From: Aquarana catesbeiana
Lineage: Eukaryota; Chordata; Amphibia; Anura; Ranidae
Assembly (NCBI RefSeq): GCF_042186555.1
Contig: NC_133330.1
Location: forward strand, 169,109,266 to 169,173,265
DNA length: 64,000 nt
Direction: 5' to 3'
Shown here: positions 1 to 11,686 of the stretch, piece by piece
Layout of the letters: each line of letters starts with the position of its first letter
Position numbering within the stretch: position 1 is the stretch's first letter
Notes under the pieces: model-generated
What the model was told of the DNA's origin: nothing
Databases searched by the model: none
Seen by the model: only the letters and a program-made list of their open reading frames with translations
Position numbers and translations under genes: made by a program

Positions 1-365
1 GCTGAGTTCCCAGCACAGCTAAAGAACTGACCATGATATGTTCTCCAGCCTAGTGTGGTCAGTGTTTAATAGGAAAGTAGAGGGGCTGATAGGAACACCA
101 GGGATTTCACACAAAAAAAGCAATACAAAGAGAACAGGATATGTTTTTATACAAGTACACGGTACAGCAGGCATATATCAGGAATTGGAAATGTTGGGTT
201 TACATACTCTTTAAATTTGGTGGCTGCATTAGTTTTCTTTTTTAGGCTTTTTTTTTATTTTCACTTGCCAGTAACACATGTCCTATCTTTGGGTGGCTTC
301 ACTCTGGATGGAGAAGCAATGGAACCACACTTGGACAACAGAATTGTCAGTCTGGGGACAGGGTA
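1..365. other. No gene seen
   Basis: AT-rich sequence with a short T run near 250. I see no coding signal and no recognisable element before the MITE that follows. Confidence 0.5.
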
Positions 366-775
366 GTGTCATACCCCGTACATGCGGTCGGAATTTCCGA
401 CAGAAAAAGTGTGATGGGATGGGAGCTTTTCATCATATATTCCGACCATGTGTATGCCCCATCGGACTTTTGTACGTCGAAAATTCAGAGGGACTTAGAT
501 AGAGAACACGTTCTATATTTTTCCAACGGAACAAATTCCTATCGGGAAAACCACTTGTCTGTATGCTGTTCCAACGTACCAAAAATGATGCATGCGCTGA
601 AGCAAGTACGAGACGTCGTACGTGTTGTCCTGTCATACGTGTTGTATGTCAGCACGTTTTTGACGGTCAGAATTTGGTGTGACCGTGTGTATGCAAGACA
701 GTTTGAGCGGAATTCCGTCGGAAAAACCTTCAGAGTTTATTCCGATGGCAAAACCGGTCGTTTGTACAGAGCAGA
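366..775. mobile_element. Harbinger-type MITE with repeated CGGTCGGAAT motifs
   Basis: This stretch has several copies, in both orientations, of a motif close to 'CGGTCGGAATTTCCGAC', together with 'GTGTGTATGCCCC' and 'GACCGTGTGTATGC'. The same motifs form the ends of the autonomous Harbinger element at 26100-33286. I infer a non-autonomous derivative of that family. An open frame of 171 codons runs through it but only reflects repeat composition. The exact ends and the 3-bp TSD are not clear, so the limits are approximate. Confidence 0.6.
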
Positions 776-1844
776 AGATGTACTAATAGATTTAGATGGA
801 CTTGTCTTACAAACCAAAGCTGAACTTCAGTTAACACTTTTTAGGCAGTTTATTTTTTTTTTAAATAAAGGTTTTACATAAAAGCTAACCATTGTAGGCA
901 CCCCTGTCGGTGTTAAAGGGGAAGTAAAAGCAAAAAATAAAGAATGAACAGACAGGCCTTTTATTGAAGAAAATAATGCAGTGTCTCTTCTGCAATATAA
1001 TAAACCTATCTGTCTGCAATCGTCTGCAGAAAGTACACAGCTTCACATGCACAGCTTAATTTACAATTCCAGAACACTGTTGTTGTGCCGGGACTAATGA
1101 TGCCCACATATGAACAGGAGTGACGTCATCCTGCAACAGCAAATCAATGGCTGAAGACTGGCACCCGGAAGAAGCAGGTGAGGGGATGCTTGCGTCGGCA
1201 AGGGACCTTGTGGATGTTGGACCTTTTGAGTAAAGGTAAGTATTTCCTGCTGCACTTTAAATGGTTTGTTCCAACCCACTAACTGACATTTTTGTTGGAC
1301 AGTTTGATCTCTTAAAGGAAGTTCAAAAATAACTGACTTACTGCCCTGATTACCGGGTAAAAATAAAGGAAAAACAAAAAAAATGAAAACTAATACAGCC
1401 ATCTCCTCTTCGAATTGATATACTGAATTATAATAGATTTTTGGTGGTTTTATACCACAATAAAGTACAACTAAAGTTTCCAAATACTCACCCTCACCCT
1501 AGCAATACAACATCCACAAGCTTCCTCATGTACGCTTCCTGGCTTCTTCTGGCCTTTCTGACTGACCGATGTAAGAGGACATAATTCTCACACATGTACA
1601 CAGGAGTTCATTCATCCCAGCCCAGAGGCATTCCAAGAAAGTACAATGAGCTGCACGTGTGTACTTTTTAAAGAGGATTGCAAACAAGCAGGCAGGTATG
1701 GTTTTTTTTTTTTTTTTGTTTTTTTTGTTTTTTTTTTTTTGCAGAGGAGTTATAACGAATCTTTTCTGTAATAGCCTACCTCCTTGCAGTTTTTTTTTAC
1801 TAACTTTTATTTATTTTTAATTCTTTGTGTATTTTGTGCATTAT
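776..1844. other. No gene seen; T-rich tract
   Basis: Mixed-composition sequence without a coding signal. A nearly pure T tract at about 1699-1740, interrupted by single G residues, is the only notable feature. Short frames here (for example 1094-1483 minus) show no recognisable domain. Confidence 0.5.
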
Positions 1845-1936
1845 AGGGATGCGCCGATACTGTTTTTCTTTACCGGTGAGTACAAGTAAAGATACTTTTG
1901 GTCAAGTACTCACCAGTATTGAGTACCAATACCTTT
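1845..1936. mobile_element. Possible hAT-type MITE end, truncated
   Basis: The segment begins 'GGGATGCGCCGATACTG' and continues with imperfect repeats of 'GAGTACAAGTA' and 'AAGTACTCACC'. This resembles a common vertebrate non-autonomous hAT end with a GGGATGCACCGATA-like start. The right side is cut by the following Tc1 element. The call rests on the opening motif only. Confidence 0.3.
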
Positions 1937-3464
1937 GCAGTACACCCCTTGCTTTTTTGTAAATATTTTATTATATCTTTTCATGTGACAACACTGAAGA
2001 AATGACACTTTTGTGTACAGCTTGTATAACAGTGTAAATTTGCCGTCCCCTCAAAATAACTCAACACACAGCCATTAATGTCTAAACCGCTGGCAACAAA
2101 AGTGAGAAATGGAAAATGTCCAAATTGGGCCCAAAGTGTCAATATTTTGTGTGGCCACCATTATTTTCCAGCACTGCCTTAACCCTCTTGGGCATGGAGT
2201 TAACCAGAGCTTCACAGGTTGCCACTGGAGTCTTCTTCTACCACTCCTCCATGCCGACATCACAGAGCTGGTGGATGTTAGAGACCTTGCGCTCCTCCAC
2301 CTTCAGTTTGAAGATACCCCACAGATGCTCAATAGGGTTTAGGTCTGGAGACATGCTTGGCCAGTCCATCAGCTTTACCCTCCACTTCTTTAGCAAGGCA
2401 GTGCTCATCTTGGAGGTGTGTTTGGTCCTGTTGGAATACTGCCCTGCGGCCCAGTCTCCGATGGGAGGGGATCATGCTCTGCTTCAGTATGTCACAGTAC
2501 ATGTTGGCATTCATGGTTCCCTCAATGAACTGTAGCTCCCCAGTGCCAGGAGCACTCATGCAGCCCCAGACCATGACACTCCCACCTCCATGCTTGACAC
2601 ACTTGTCTCTGTACTCCTTACCTGGTTGCCACTAAACACACTTGACACCATCTGAACCAAATAAGTTTATCTTGGTCTCATTAGACCACAGGAAATGGTT
2701 CTAGTAATCCATATCCTTAGTCTTTAGTAAACTGTTTGTGGGCTTTCTTGTGCAACATCTTTAGAAAAGGCTTCCTTCTGGGACGACAGCAATGCAGACC
2801 AATTTGATGCAGTGTGCGGCGTATGGTCTGAGCACTGACAGGCTGACCCCCACCCCCCCACCCCTTCAACCTCTGCAGCAATGCTGGCATGTTTTTTTTT
2901 CCCAAAGGCAACCTCTGGATATGACGCTGAGCACATGCACTCAATTTCTTTGATCGACCAAAGTGAGGCCTGTTCTGAGTGGAACCTGTCCTGCTAAACT
3001 GCTGTATGTTCTTGGCCATTGGGCTGCAGCTCAGTTTCAGGGTCTTGACAACCTTCTTATAGCCTAGGCCATCTTTATGTAGAGCAACAATTCTTTTTTT
3101 CAGATCCTCAGAGAGTTCTTTGCCATGTTGAACTTCCAGTGACCAGTAAGAGAGAGTGAGGGCGATAACACCAAATTTAACACACCTTCTCCACATTTAT
3201 ACCTGAGACCTTGTAACACTAATGAATCACATGACACCGGGGAGGGAAAAAATGGCTAATTGGGCCCAATTTGGATGTTTTCACTTAGGGGTGTACTCAC
3301 TTTTGTTGCCAGCATTTGGGACATTAATGGCTGTATGTTGAGTTATTTTCAGGGGACAGCAAATTTACACTGTTATACATCATTTCTTCAGTGTTGTTAC
3401 ACAAAAAGATATAATAAAATATTTACAAAAATGTGAGGGGTGTACTCACTTTTGTGAGATACTG
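1937..3464 (-). mobile_element. Tc1/mariner element, copy A
   Basis: The right end reads 'GTGTACTCACTTTTGTGAG' followed by 'ATACTG' and TA, the terminal sequence of a Tc1 family seen again at 50371-52136. The left end is eroded: it starts within the 'AGTACACCCCT' part and lacks the outermost bases. The transposase runs on the minus strand. The outer repeats (about 1938-2100 and 3270-3464) are inverted copies of each other, including a 'CAACACACAGCCATTAATG' block that recurs inverted near the other end. Confidence 0.88.
2075..3196 (-). pseudogene. Tc1-family transposase, frameshifted
   Basis: Cut-and-paste DNA transposase acting on the inverted ends of its own element. The amino-terminal half (3196-2717) contains the helix-turn-helix region, recognisable by 'KELSEDLKKRIVALHKDGLG' and 'SAQTIRRTLHQIGLH'. 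A second frame (2574-2329) carries 'MVWGCMSAPGTGELQFIEGT', which precedes the second catalytic aspartate in this family, and the carboxyl end lies in a third frame near 2263-2075. At least two frame changes and a small deletion around 2430 ('FQQDQTHLQDEH' replaces the usual DNDPKHTS-like motif) mean the copy cannot make an active enzyme. A run of C/A bases near 2850-2862 also distorts the reading frame. Confidence 0.85.
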
Positions 3465-3599
3465 TATATGTATATATTATAACCAGCATTGCAATATACG
3501 CAGATAAAAGGAGAGCATGGGTCACAACACAAAACATAGGCTGTGTAACATGTCAGAAAATTATCAATGAATGTCAAATTCCAAAATTTGTAAATAAGT

Positions 3600-3900
3600 A
3601 ATTTTTCTCCTTCACTGATGTGCGCTGATGAGGGTGCACTAATGAGCACTGATAGGCTACACTGATGGGCACTGATAAGGAGGCGCTAATATGCAGCACT
3701 GATGGGCACTGATAGGCGGCAGTGATATGCAGCATTGATAGGTGGCAATGATGGGCACTGAAAGGCAGCACTGACTAGCATCACTGATGGGCAAAAATTG
3801 GCATCACTGATGGGCACTGACTGGCATCGCTGCTGGGCACTGTTGGGGCTGCACTGATAATCAGGGCACTAATGCTCAGTGCCCTACTTATCTGTACAGG
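3600..3900. repeat. Minisatellite of CACTGATGGGCACTGATAGGC type
   Basis: Degenerate tandem units of about 12-25 bases built on 'GGCACTGATGGGCA' run through this stretch. The flanking 'TTTTTCTCCTTCACTGATG' is the reverse complement of the end of a second array at 9780-10165, so the two arrays belong to inverted copies of one dispersed repeat. I recognise this as a common ranid-frog repeat. It has no coding content. Confidence 0.75.
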
Positions 3901-4196
3901 TCTCCCCCTATGAGGAGATGCCACTGATCCTCTCTCCTCTCCTCACACGAGGAGAGCTGATAACCTGGCATTTCCTTGTTTACATGTGATCATCTGTGAT
4001 TGGACACAGCTGATCACAGCTCATCATCGGCTCTTTACCAAGATCGGGGTTGCGCCGTGTCCCAGGCACACAACGCGGCCGCGATCGCCGTGCTGTGTGC
4101 CCCTGCGAGCGGGTGAGACTGAGGGGATGTCATTTCAGTGCAGAAGAGCAGGAGAGCACCCCTGCCCGTCGTATAGAAAAATGAGGTGGTTAAAGG
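3901..4196. repeat. Flank of the minisatellite-bearing repeat
   Basis: GC-richer sequence with 'CTGATTGGACACAGCTGATCACAGC' style palindromic pieces, ending at about 4185-4196 in 'GAGGTGGTTAA'. The related copy at 9380-10462 has a similar GC-rich 'CAGCTGATCACGTG' segment and ends in 'AGTGGTTAA', so I treat both as one repeat family. Confidence 0.5.
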
Positions 4197-4431
4197 ACAG
4201 ATTAGGTCTGAGAGGCAAGCGGAGTCTGGTCTCTATAAAAGAAGTAAGGAGTCCAGATTTTCCAATACTTGTCATGGTAAGGTTTTTCGATTTCATGGAT
4301 TTTTGCAATCCTCCCCCACCAATGAGCTGCTGTTGAGGGGCTCGTACTTTTCCATAAGTTGCCATAACTTTTCCAGGCCTTAGCTCCTGTGAGCAAAAGT
4401 CTGAGTAAGGAATTTTTACATTTCTTGTTCG

Positions 4432-5495
4432 TGTAGCACCCTCTAGTGGTACTAGAATGTGTACAGGGCCCCCAGAATACTCCAGGCAGCTCCACCTCTC
4501 CTCTCCTCCTCCAGAACATGCTAGAATCTTCTGGAAAGGAAGGAGGAGAGGAGAGGTGGAGCTGCCTGGAGTATTTTGAGGGCCCTGACCAATCCCCAAC
4601 TTGGATTGGCAGGGGGCAGGCCCCCTCAAACTCACAGTAGGGGGTACTCACAGTACTCACAGCCCAGCTGGGGGGGAGTTGGTGATCGAGTGGCAGATGG
4701 AGATAGAGTGTAAGGCTGTTGTGGTCTTTGGAGGAGCTCCCCGGTCTGGGTGGGGAGTTGACCTTGGGCCTGGGCTCAGGTGCGGACGGGACCCTCTTAC
4801 AACCTAGAGAGGTGTCCTGACCAGGAGGCACAGGAGGAGCAAGAGAGGACAGCGGGAGAATACTGCCGGGCAAGTCCCCAGGAGGTCCACAGAGGCAGCT
4901 AGGAGGGCTGGTGAGTGTTCACACAGTCAGGAGGACTGGGGAGGCACGCCTGAGAGGACTGGGAGAGTGCAGTCTGGGATGGGTGCCTAGCCAGTGGAGT
5001 ATACTGTGGTGGCATGGGTAGTGGAAAGAGGCAGACAAAAGGGCTGGCAGGGCCTGAAGATGTGGAGCCGGGAGCAGTACACACATGGACAGCTAGCACT
5101 AGGACTACCTACATTTTTGCTACACCAAAGGGGCCCACGGTCCATGCCTGCAAAGGGCATTTGCTAAGACCTGGGGGAGCCAGGGCCAGGCCTAAAACAT
5201 AGTGCTAGCTGGTCCTGGAAGTGATGTCCTGGGAGTGAGATCAGCAATCAAATGGGCTGCTGAAAAGTGAGATCAGTAATCAAGTGATGTGCTGGAGTTT
5301 GAAGTGAGGAGGGGGAATATACAGAGACTGTATATAGTTGAAGGCCCAATTCTTTATCTTTTTCTTCAATAGAGTAGGCATCCTATATCTCCCTTATCCC
5401 CATCCACTGCTGAGTGTCTGAAGATTGTGTGCCTGGCTGTGCAGGGTGAGAGACGGACCATAACAACCAGCAGCCCCTACGGGAGTAACGCTACA
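4432..5495. mobile_element. Solo LTR, 1064 bp, TGTAGC...GCTACA
   Basis: The segment starts TGTAGC and ends GCTACA, a perfect 6-bp terminal inversion with the TG...CA ends typical of long terminal repeats. It is flanked on both sides by TTCG (4428-4431 and 5496-5499), consistent with a 4-bp target-site duplication. No retroviral or retrotransposon gene lies next to it, so it is best read as a solo LTR left by LTR-LTR recombination. The family is unknown to me. Confidence 0.6.
4464..4588. repeat. Foldback inside the solo LTR
   Basis: Arms of about 50 bp, 'CAGGGCCC...CTCCTC' and 'GAGGAG...GGGCCCTG', lie either side of a short loop with 'TCTAGAATCTTCTGG'-like sequence. They would form a long hairpin in single-stranded nucleic acid. 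Confidence 0.75.
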
Positions 5496-7558
5496 TTCGA
5501 TAATGGAGTGTCATTTAAAAGTATGCAGCCAGGTTCTAGTTAAGGGATACTCTCATTAGGGTTTTAATCATATTCTCAACTTCATCCCAGAAGAAATGTT
5601 AACTTTTAGTTCCACTTTGAGATGTAAGTCTGCAACAATGTGTAAGTATGCACAGAATACCTGCATATAATACCAAGGGCAACTCTTTTTTTTTTTTTAG
5701 ATTTGGATAGAGTGGAGAGGGATTAGAACACCTGTCATTTTTTATAGCTATCTGTGACCCCGTTAAGGAGATTCACCTCTCTATTTGTCCTGTTTACCAT
5801 TATCATTTAAAGTGAAAGAAAATAACATTTTGGGTTGTCCCCAGAAAAGTAGTAGGGGGAAATTTTCCAATGGGTACACTAGTTCTGGTGACCTGGGTGT
5901 CCCCAAGGAATTCTCTTCATTTGCAGGGATTTTCTCTCACTTCCTGTTTGACTATGTGACATGAAGTGAAGGCAAATCTCCACAATGGGACACAGATAAC
6001 AAAAAAATAAATAAAAACTGCCAATCATAAGAGGGCCAATAAGAGCTGCAGAGCTGTAAGCGTGCCTCTGTGTGTCTGTGTAAAATCCAGGAAGAGAACA
6101 GGCAGCAACTTCAGCTGCCCACAGTTAAAATGGATGCAGCCAGACTTAGTGAAGGGAGATTTCTGCAGCATATTTGGCAAGTACAGAATCACAGTATATA
6201 TAAAAAAAATATGCAAAGTGCTTGGAGGGAAGCTTCAGAATAGCTATGATGTCTTTATTACAAATTATGTGAGCAGACTGCAGTTCCTCTTTAAGGGAGT
6301 ACCCAATACAAAAAAAAAAAAAAGCATGCGATCTAAATTCCATACCATGACCTTTATCTAAACATTCAGCCTGGTTGGTCAGGAACAGGGGGAGAAGTGT
6401 GCACCCTCCTCCTGAACTATACCAAGCCACATGCCCTGAACATATGGGGGTACTTTACTCACTTGTACCTACAAGTAAGCTTAAAATAAAGCTTACCTGT
6501 AAGTACAAAGAATATCTTCTAAACATGCACCGTTTAGGAGCTATTCACTACTTCTACAACCAGTGACATCACTGCCTCATGCACAGCTGTGACTCTCGTG
6601 TGCATGCGTGCAAGTGACGCCATCGCAGCTTGGCCATTCAAACGGCTGGAGCCCACAAACCTGAAGGAAGACCGAATGAAGATGGAAGCCCTGTCAGTTG
6701 TGACAGAGTTCCCCTGGAGGGCTTCATTTTAAGGTTAGTCTTTCATATTGTGCTAGTATGTGGTGTATACTAACACATTATGGCATTAACCTGCAGGGGG
6801 AATTTTTTTTTTTTTGGACATTTGTTTTTACTACCACTATAAGCCAATTTCTTAAGTGGCCATAAAATGTTAGCTTTTTTTTGGTTCAGCCCATTAGTGG
6901 AAATAGCAATTCCCCTGCAGAGACATTACAATTGATCAGTGGCCTTCAACAAATAGAGAAAAAGATCTTCCATACAACGTATAAATAAGCTGCGAGCAAA
7001 AAGTGAAGAAACACCTAAACTGATAAGTGAATAAAGTAAGCTGCACTCTTATAATCAATTCTGTGCTGAATTGTGTGGGGCTTCAGGATAGGCAAGCAGA
7101 GTGGAAGGCTGTATAGCGGTGGTAGGCTCTTTGTCTCGCCCCAGAGTGCGGCTTCCCAGCAAGAATAATTAAATGAAAGTGATCTTCATGTAAGTGCATT
7201 TTTATTCATTAATAAATATTTTGATTTGTGGAAAGCACTATAATGTTTCCTTTTTATATGGCTTGATCCTTGACGTTGATAAGATCTGGAAACATCGGTG
7301 GAGTGACAGCCCTATCCAGTCTCTAAAACAGATATAGGCGTAAGACCTTTTATTTTAGAGGTCATTAAGATAAAGTGAACATGTACCCAATAAAAGGAAC
7401 ACAAAACGGAGGACTTTTTCACTTGTGGAAGTTCTTCATTATTTGTGGGAGTTTTTAACCACTTGCTGACCGCAATACGTTTATATAGGTTGCGGTTTGC
7501 AAAGGGTCTTGTTTTGTGTATATGTAGCCAGGTGATGGGCTACAGCAATATGTAGACA
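5496..7558. other. No gene; dispersed frog repeat pieces
   Basis: About 5690-6010 holds a stretch with 'TTTTCTCTCACTTCCTGTTTG' and 'GACATGAAGTGAAGGCAAAT', which I recognise as a dispersed ranid repeat. About 6660-6800 contains 'GTGCTAGTATG' followed by an inverted 'ACTAACACATTATG', another dispersed repeat motif. No frame here has a recognisable domain. Confidence 0.4.
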
Positions 7559-7826
7559 TTGGGGTTGATTTACTAAAGGCAAATAGACTGTGCAGTTGCA
7601 AATTCAGTCGCACTCTGCAAGTGCAGTAGCTCCAGAGCTTAGTAAATAAGGTAAAGCTCTGCTGACATGGATCATCCAATCATGAGCGAGCGGAAAACAA
7701 AAACCTTTTTTTCTTTATTTTCCTTGCATGGGATAGGGTATTGTTTGTAAAAATGAAGCTTTACTTTCTTTACTAAGCTCTGGAGCAAAGTGCACTGTCT
7801 ATTTGCCTTTAGTCTATCTACCCCTA
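7559..7826. mobile_element. Palindromic MITE
   Basis: The left end 'TTTACTAAAGGCAAATAGAC' is repeated inverted at the right end 'GTCTATTTGCCTTTAG', and 'AGCTCCAGAGCTTAGTAAAT' near 7630 is mirrored by 'TTACTAAGCTCTGGAGC' near 7770. Two inverted arms of roughly 90 bp flank a short middle. Coding capacity is absent. The superfamily cannot be named without the TSD. Confidence 0.65.
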
Positions 7827-8435
7827 GGAGTCCACTGCCAAATATACCATAGCAGCAACGTAAATGAAGGCTGTCTCATTTGACATGTGTGGGAATGTAA
7901 TGCATTATCATATGTACAGTAGATGTGAACAATCTAGCTCGTAAACACATGCAACTATTTGTATGATCACCAAAGGGGTCAGTTATAAAAAGGTATGTGC
8001 ATTAAGACAAAGATGAGATAATATGAGATAATAAGCTTACAGGAAGATCAATATGGTTTTTGATTTAGTTTAAACTTATAAACAAAGGTTTCTGTTTCAT
8101 CTTCCCTGACAGTCTATGAACCAAGATTGGCTATTTAGCTAATGGGACAAGAGACAAAAAAAGCTGTGCCCGACAATACCTTTTCAGCGTCTTCCTGTCT
8201 CAAAGGACAGGTTGTGGAGAGTAGTCTGGACTGCTGAGTGCCCTCAGCTTGGGATTTTTGTTGGGCCTGTACCACCACAGTCCTCCTAACTGGCTCTGCA
8301 TCCATCCCAGTCCTCACAGGCATGCCTCCCAGTTTCCTGAGTGTGTGTTACTCACCAGCCCTCTTGGCTGTTCCATTCCACCTGGAGACTTGCCTGGCAG
8401 TGTTGAATGTAAAAAAAAAGAATTGCCGGCAATAA
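7827..8435. other. No gene seen
   Basis: Unassigned sequence. Overlapping short frames on both strands at 8135-8435 show no domain. Confidence 0.45.
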
Positions 8436-8640
8436 AAAAAAAAATAGTGTGCCCCCCCCCCAAATTCATACCAGACCCTTATCTGAGCATACAGCCGGCC
8501 AGTCAGCAAAGGTAAGGGATGAGCGAGTCCCCCCCCCCCCCCGAACCATACCAAACCATACCAAACCACATGCCCTCAACATGGAGAGGATGCTTTGGCC
8601 CTCCCCAAAGCACCTTGTCCCCATGAGGATGGGCACAAGG
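8436..8640. repeat. Dispersed frog repeat with C-rich runs
   Basis: 'CATACCAGACCCTTATCTGAGC', poly-C runs, and 'CCACATGCCCTCAACAT' occur here and again, more diverged, at about 6300-6450. The two are direct copies of one dispersed repeat. Poly-A and poly-C tracts make lengths uncertain. Confidence 0.55.
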
Positions 8641-9355
8641 GTCCCTTCCCCACAACCTTGGCCGGTGGCTGTGGGAGCTGTGGGAAGGGGGCTGGAAGCC
8701 ACCTTTAACAAAGATCCCGGCCCCCCATATGAATAAATAAGGTGCATATTCACCAAAAAAGTGTAAAAAGTGAGTAAAGACACAACACGGGTTTTTGACA
8801 GGTCCTTTACTAACAAATAAAACATTAACAAAAAAAAGTCCCTAGGTGTAAATCCATCGTAAATCACAACACCCACCACCACCGCTGACCCTGAAAAAAA
8901 AAAGTTCCACTCGCGCCGAAGGCTCCCGCCTTCTGCCTGCTCCACCATCTGACTGACAGTTTTTAAATAACTAATGGGCAGAGCCACCTGTCAATGGCCG
9001 GTGGTTGTGGGGGCTGCGGGCGTGGGGCTTATTGGAATCTGGAAGCCACCTTTAACAAAGGGACCACCCAGATCCCGCCCCCCCCCCCCCCCCCATATGA
9101 ATGAGTATAGGGTACATATTCACCAAAAAATTGTAAAAAGTGAGTAAAGACACAACACGGGTTTTTGAAAAGTCCTTTATTAACAGATAAAACATTAACA
9201 AAAAAAGCCCCTCGGTGTAAATCCATCATCAATCACAACACCCGCGCCACTGTTGACCCTGAAAAAAAAAAAGCTCCACTTGCGCAGAAGGCTTCCACCT
9301 TCTACCTGCTCTGCCGTCTGACTGTTTGTAAATAGCTAAGGGGCAGAGCCACCTG
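8641..9355. repeat. Two tandem ~370-bp repeat units
   Basis: Blocks such as 'GTAAAAAGTGAGTAAAGACA', 'ACACGGGTTTTTGA' and 'TAAAACATTAACAAAAAAA' occur at about 8761 and again at about 9131, an offset of 370 bp. Each unit also has 'GGCAGAGCCACCTG' near its end. A partial third copy in the opposite orientation lies at 10470-10695, so the minisatellite-bearing repeat between them appears to sit inside or between inverted copies. Confidence 0.7.
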
Positions 9356-9379
9356 GTGGCCCCACCCCCTTGTGACATT

Positions 9380-10462
9380 GGCAGCCCAGCATGCACCAGT
9401 TGATGGCTTTAACTTGTTCAGATCCGTGCTATAGCCGAATGACGGCTACAGAGCAGATTTGCTTTGCTGGGAGGCCGTCTATTGACGTCCTCCCCTTTCA
9501 AAGCTGGCCACGCCCCCCTGAAGAGGAGCGTGCTGTGATCACCGGAGTCAATGAGACTCGGGTGATCACAGATCCGAGTAAGGGGCCGATCCCGGCCCCT
9601 TACCACGTGATCAGCTGTCAGCCAATGACAGCTGATCACGTGATGTAAGCAGAGGCTCGGTAATTTTTTTTTTTTCTTCGCATGCTGACAGTGAGAAGAA
9701 AAAAAAGCAGATTGCCGGCTTCTGTTTGCAGGGACATCGGTCTCGAACAGGAAAAGCCTCTGTGCCCACCACTACCACCTGCCAATGCCAGCAATCAGTG
9801 CCCACAGTGCCCACCAATCAGGCCCACAGTACATCAGTGCCACCTATCAGTACCCACAAGTGCCACCTATCAATTCCCACCAGTGGTGCCAATCAGTGCC
9901 TCATCAGTGCCACCTAGTAGTGCTGCCTATCAGTGTCACCTACCAATGTGCATCACTGCCACCCATCAGTGCCTATCACTGCCACCCATCAGTGCCTATC
10001 ACTGCCACCCAGTGCCCATCAGTGCCAGCTATCAGTGTCCTTCAGTGCCACCTATCAATGCCCTTCAGTGCCACCCATCAGTGCCAGCCATCAGTGCAGC
10101 CCTATCGGTGCCCATCAGTGTAGCCTGTCAGTGCCCATCAGTGTAGCCTCACCAGCGTACATCAATGAAGGAAAAAAAATGACCTATTTTGCAAAATTTA
10201 TTAACAAAATAAACGTTTTTGTATTTTTTTTTTTTTAAATCTGTCTTTTTTATTTTTTTTAAACAAAAAATTAAAAACCCAGGAGGTGATCAAATACCAC
10301 CAAAAGAAAGATCTATTTGTGGGGAAAAAAAATATTAAAATTTCATTTGGGTACAGTGTTGTATGACCGCGCAATTGTCGTTCAAAGAGTGACAGTGTTG
10401 AAAGCTGAAAATTGGTCTGGGCAAGAGGGGGGTTTAGGTGCCCAGTAAGCAAGTGGTTAAAG
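9380..10462. repeat. Minisatellite-bearing ranid repeat, second copy
   Basis: A GC-rich first part (9470-9660, with two nearby copies of 'CAGCTGATCACGTG'-like sequence) is followed by a tandem array at 9780-10165 built on 'CACCCATCAGTGCC', then an AT-rich part ending 'CAAGTGGTTAA'. The 'GTTTGGGTACAGTGTT' and 'ACCGCGCAATTGTCGTT' motifs at 10340-10385 are typical of this repeat. Long open frames through the array are composition artefacts. Confidence 0.65.
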
Positions 10463-10469
10463 GGGGTGC

Positions 10470-10695
10470 TACCGCCAGGTGAAGTCGCTGGGTGGCCCGG
10501 CCCCTTAACTATTTAGGAACTGTAAGACAGTGGAGCAGGCAGATGGTGGGAGCCTTTCGGCTTGAGCAGAGTTATTTTTTTAGGGGTCGGTGGTGGTGGG
10601 CGTAGTAATTGACGATGGATCTACATTGTTGTTTATTTTTGTTTTTTAGATAAAGGACTTGTCAAAAACTGCCTACTCTCATTTTTTACACTACA
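10470..10695. repeat. Inverted partial copy of the ~370-bp repeat
   Basis: 'GGCCCCTTAACTATTTA', 'GAGCAGGCAGATGGTGGGAGCC' and 'AGATAAAGGACTTGTCAAAAAC' are reverse complements of blocks in the tandem units at 8641-9355. The segment is truncated at its right end. Confidence 0.65.
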
Positions 10696-11686
10696 TCTTT
10701 TTTTTGGTAAATTAGTAGGGATATTACGTACCCCATACTCGTACGTGAGGGATCTGGGTGCCCCCTTGTTAAACGACTGAGTTGCAGTCCTGCATTCTGC
10801 ATCTTGGGTGCGCTTTCAGAAAATGTGGGGAAAAACATGCAACCTAATGGAAGCCTATGGGACTACAGCTAAAACCTTGGATAAAACACAAAAACAATGG
10901 ATACTCTCAAGCTGCAGCCAAGCCACACGGCACCAGTATGAACCCAGCTGTAGTCAGGGGGTAAGTACTAAGCATACCTCCCGACTTTTTTTTGTATAGG
11001 CATCGAGAGTCATTGCTTACACAAAAAATGTGTAGACAAAGAACACAGCCCCTGCCACGCCCCTAGTTACGTGGCCTATTAAAGTGGTTGTAAACCTCAG
11101 ATATGAAATATGAACAAAGCATATCCCCATATAGTGTGTACTTGTCTCAATTAGGAGCATTAAGTGCCATTTCTGTCTGCTGGTTCATTTCTCTGCTAGC
11201 AGCATGAGTCACTTCTGACAAGTTTTCCTGACACTAAGAGAAAAAAGGTAACTGGAGGGCAGGGCCGTCTTTAATGCAGTGCAAAAGGGGCAGCTGCCCC
11301 AGGCCCAGTCATTGTTGTGGGGCCCAAAGCAGCTGTCCCTTGGGCCAGCACTGCCCGCAAATAGTTGATAAGTGGATTTGGAAGGTCCCATCCATATTAA
11401 AGATGGCCCTGCTGGAGGGAGAACCAATTGATTGACAACCTCATCTCTGCTCCTGTGTACTGTGTAAAGGGGGTGTGTCTCTTCCCTCCAATCAGCTCTC
11501 CTCCCTGAGCTCTGCAGAGTGTAATTTCAGCTGCCTGCCCCCTTTTTTCTGAACTCTCACACAAGCTTTTAAAAACTGGACTTTAGAGAAGAGAAGACTG
11601 CTTATAGACAGGTACAACTTACTGTATGTAGGAGGATTTGTTTATTCTCTGTGTATCGCCAGAGGCCAGTCACTTCACTGGATATA
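10696..11686. other. No gene seen; repeat fragments
   Basis: Contains 'TTAAAGTGGTTGTAAACC' near 11082, the start of a dispersed frog repeat, then unassigned sequence. Short frames lack domains. Confidence 0.45.

Noticed and set aside
366..881. 171-codon plus-strand open frame as a gene
   Set aside because: It runs through palindromic Harbinger-MITE motifs and has no domain; the frame follows from repeat composition.
3600..3900. CRISPR-like array
   Set aside because: Units are degenerate and contiguous without unique spacers, and the genome is clearly vertebrate.
4135..4873. Proline-rich minus-strand frames
   Set aside because: They cross the end of a repeat and the solo LTR with its foldback; no domain or start context supports them.
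9682..10146. Ser/Cys/Pro-rich repeat protein frames
   Set aside because: They are translations of a tandem minisatellite in all three frames, with similar repeats in each, so not a protein gene.
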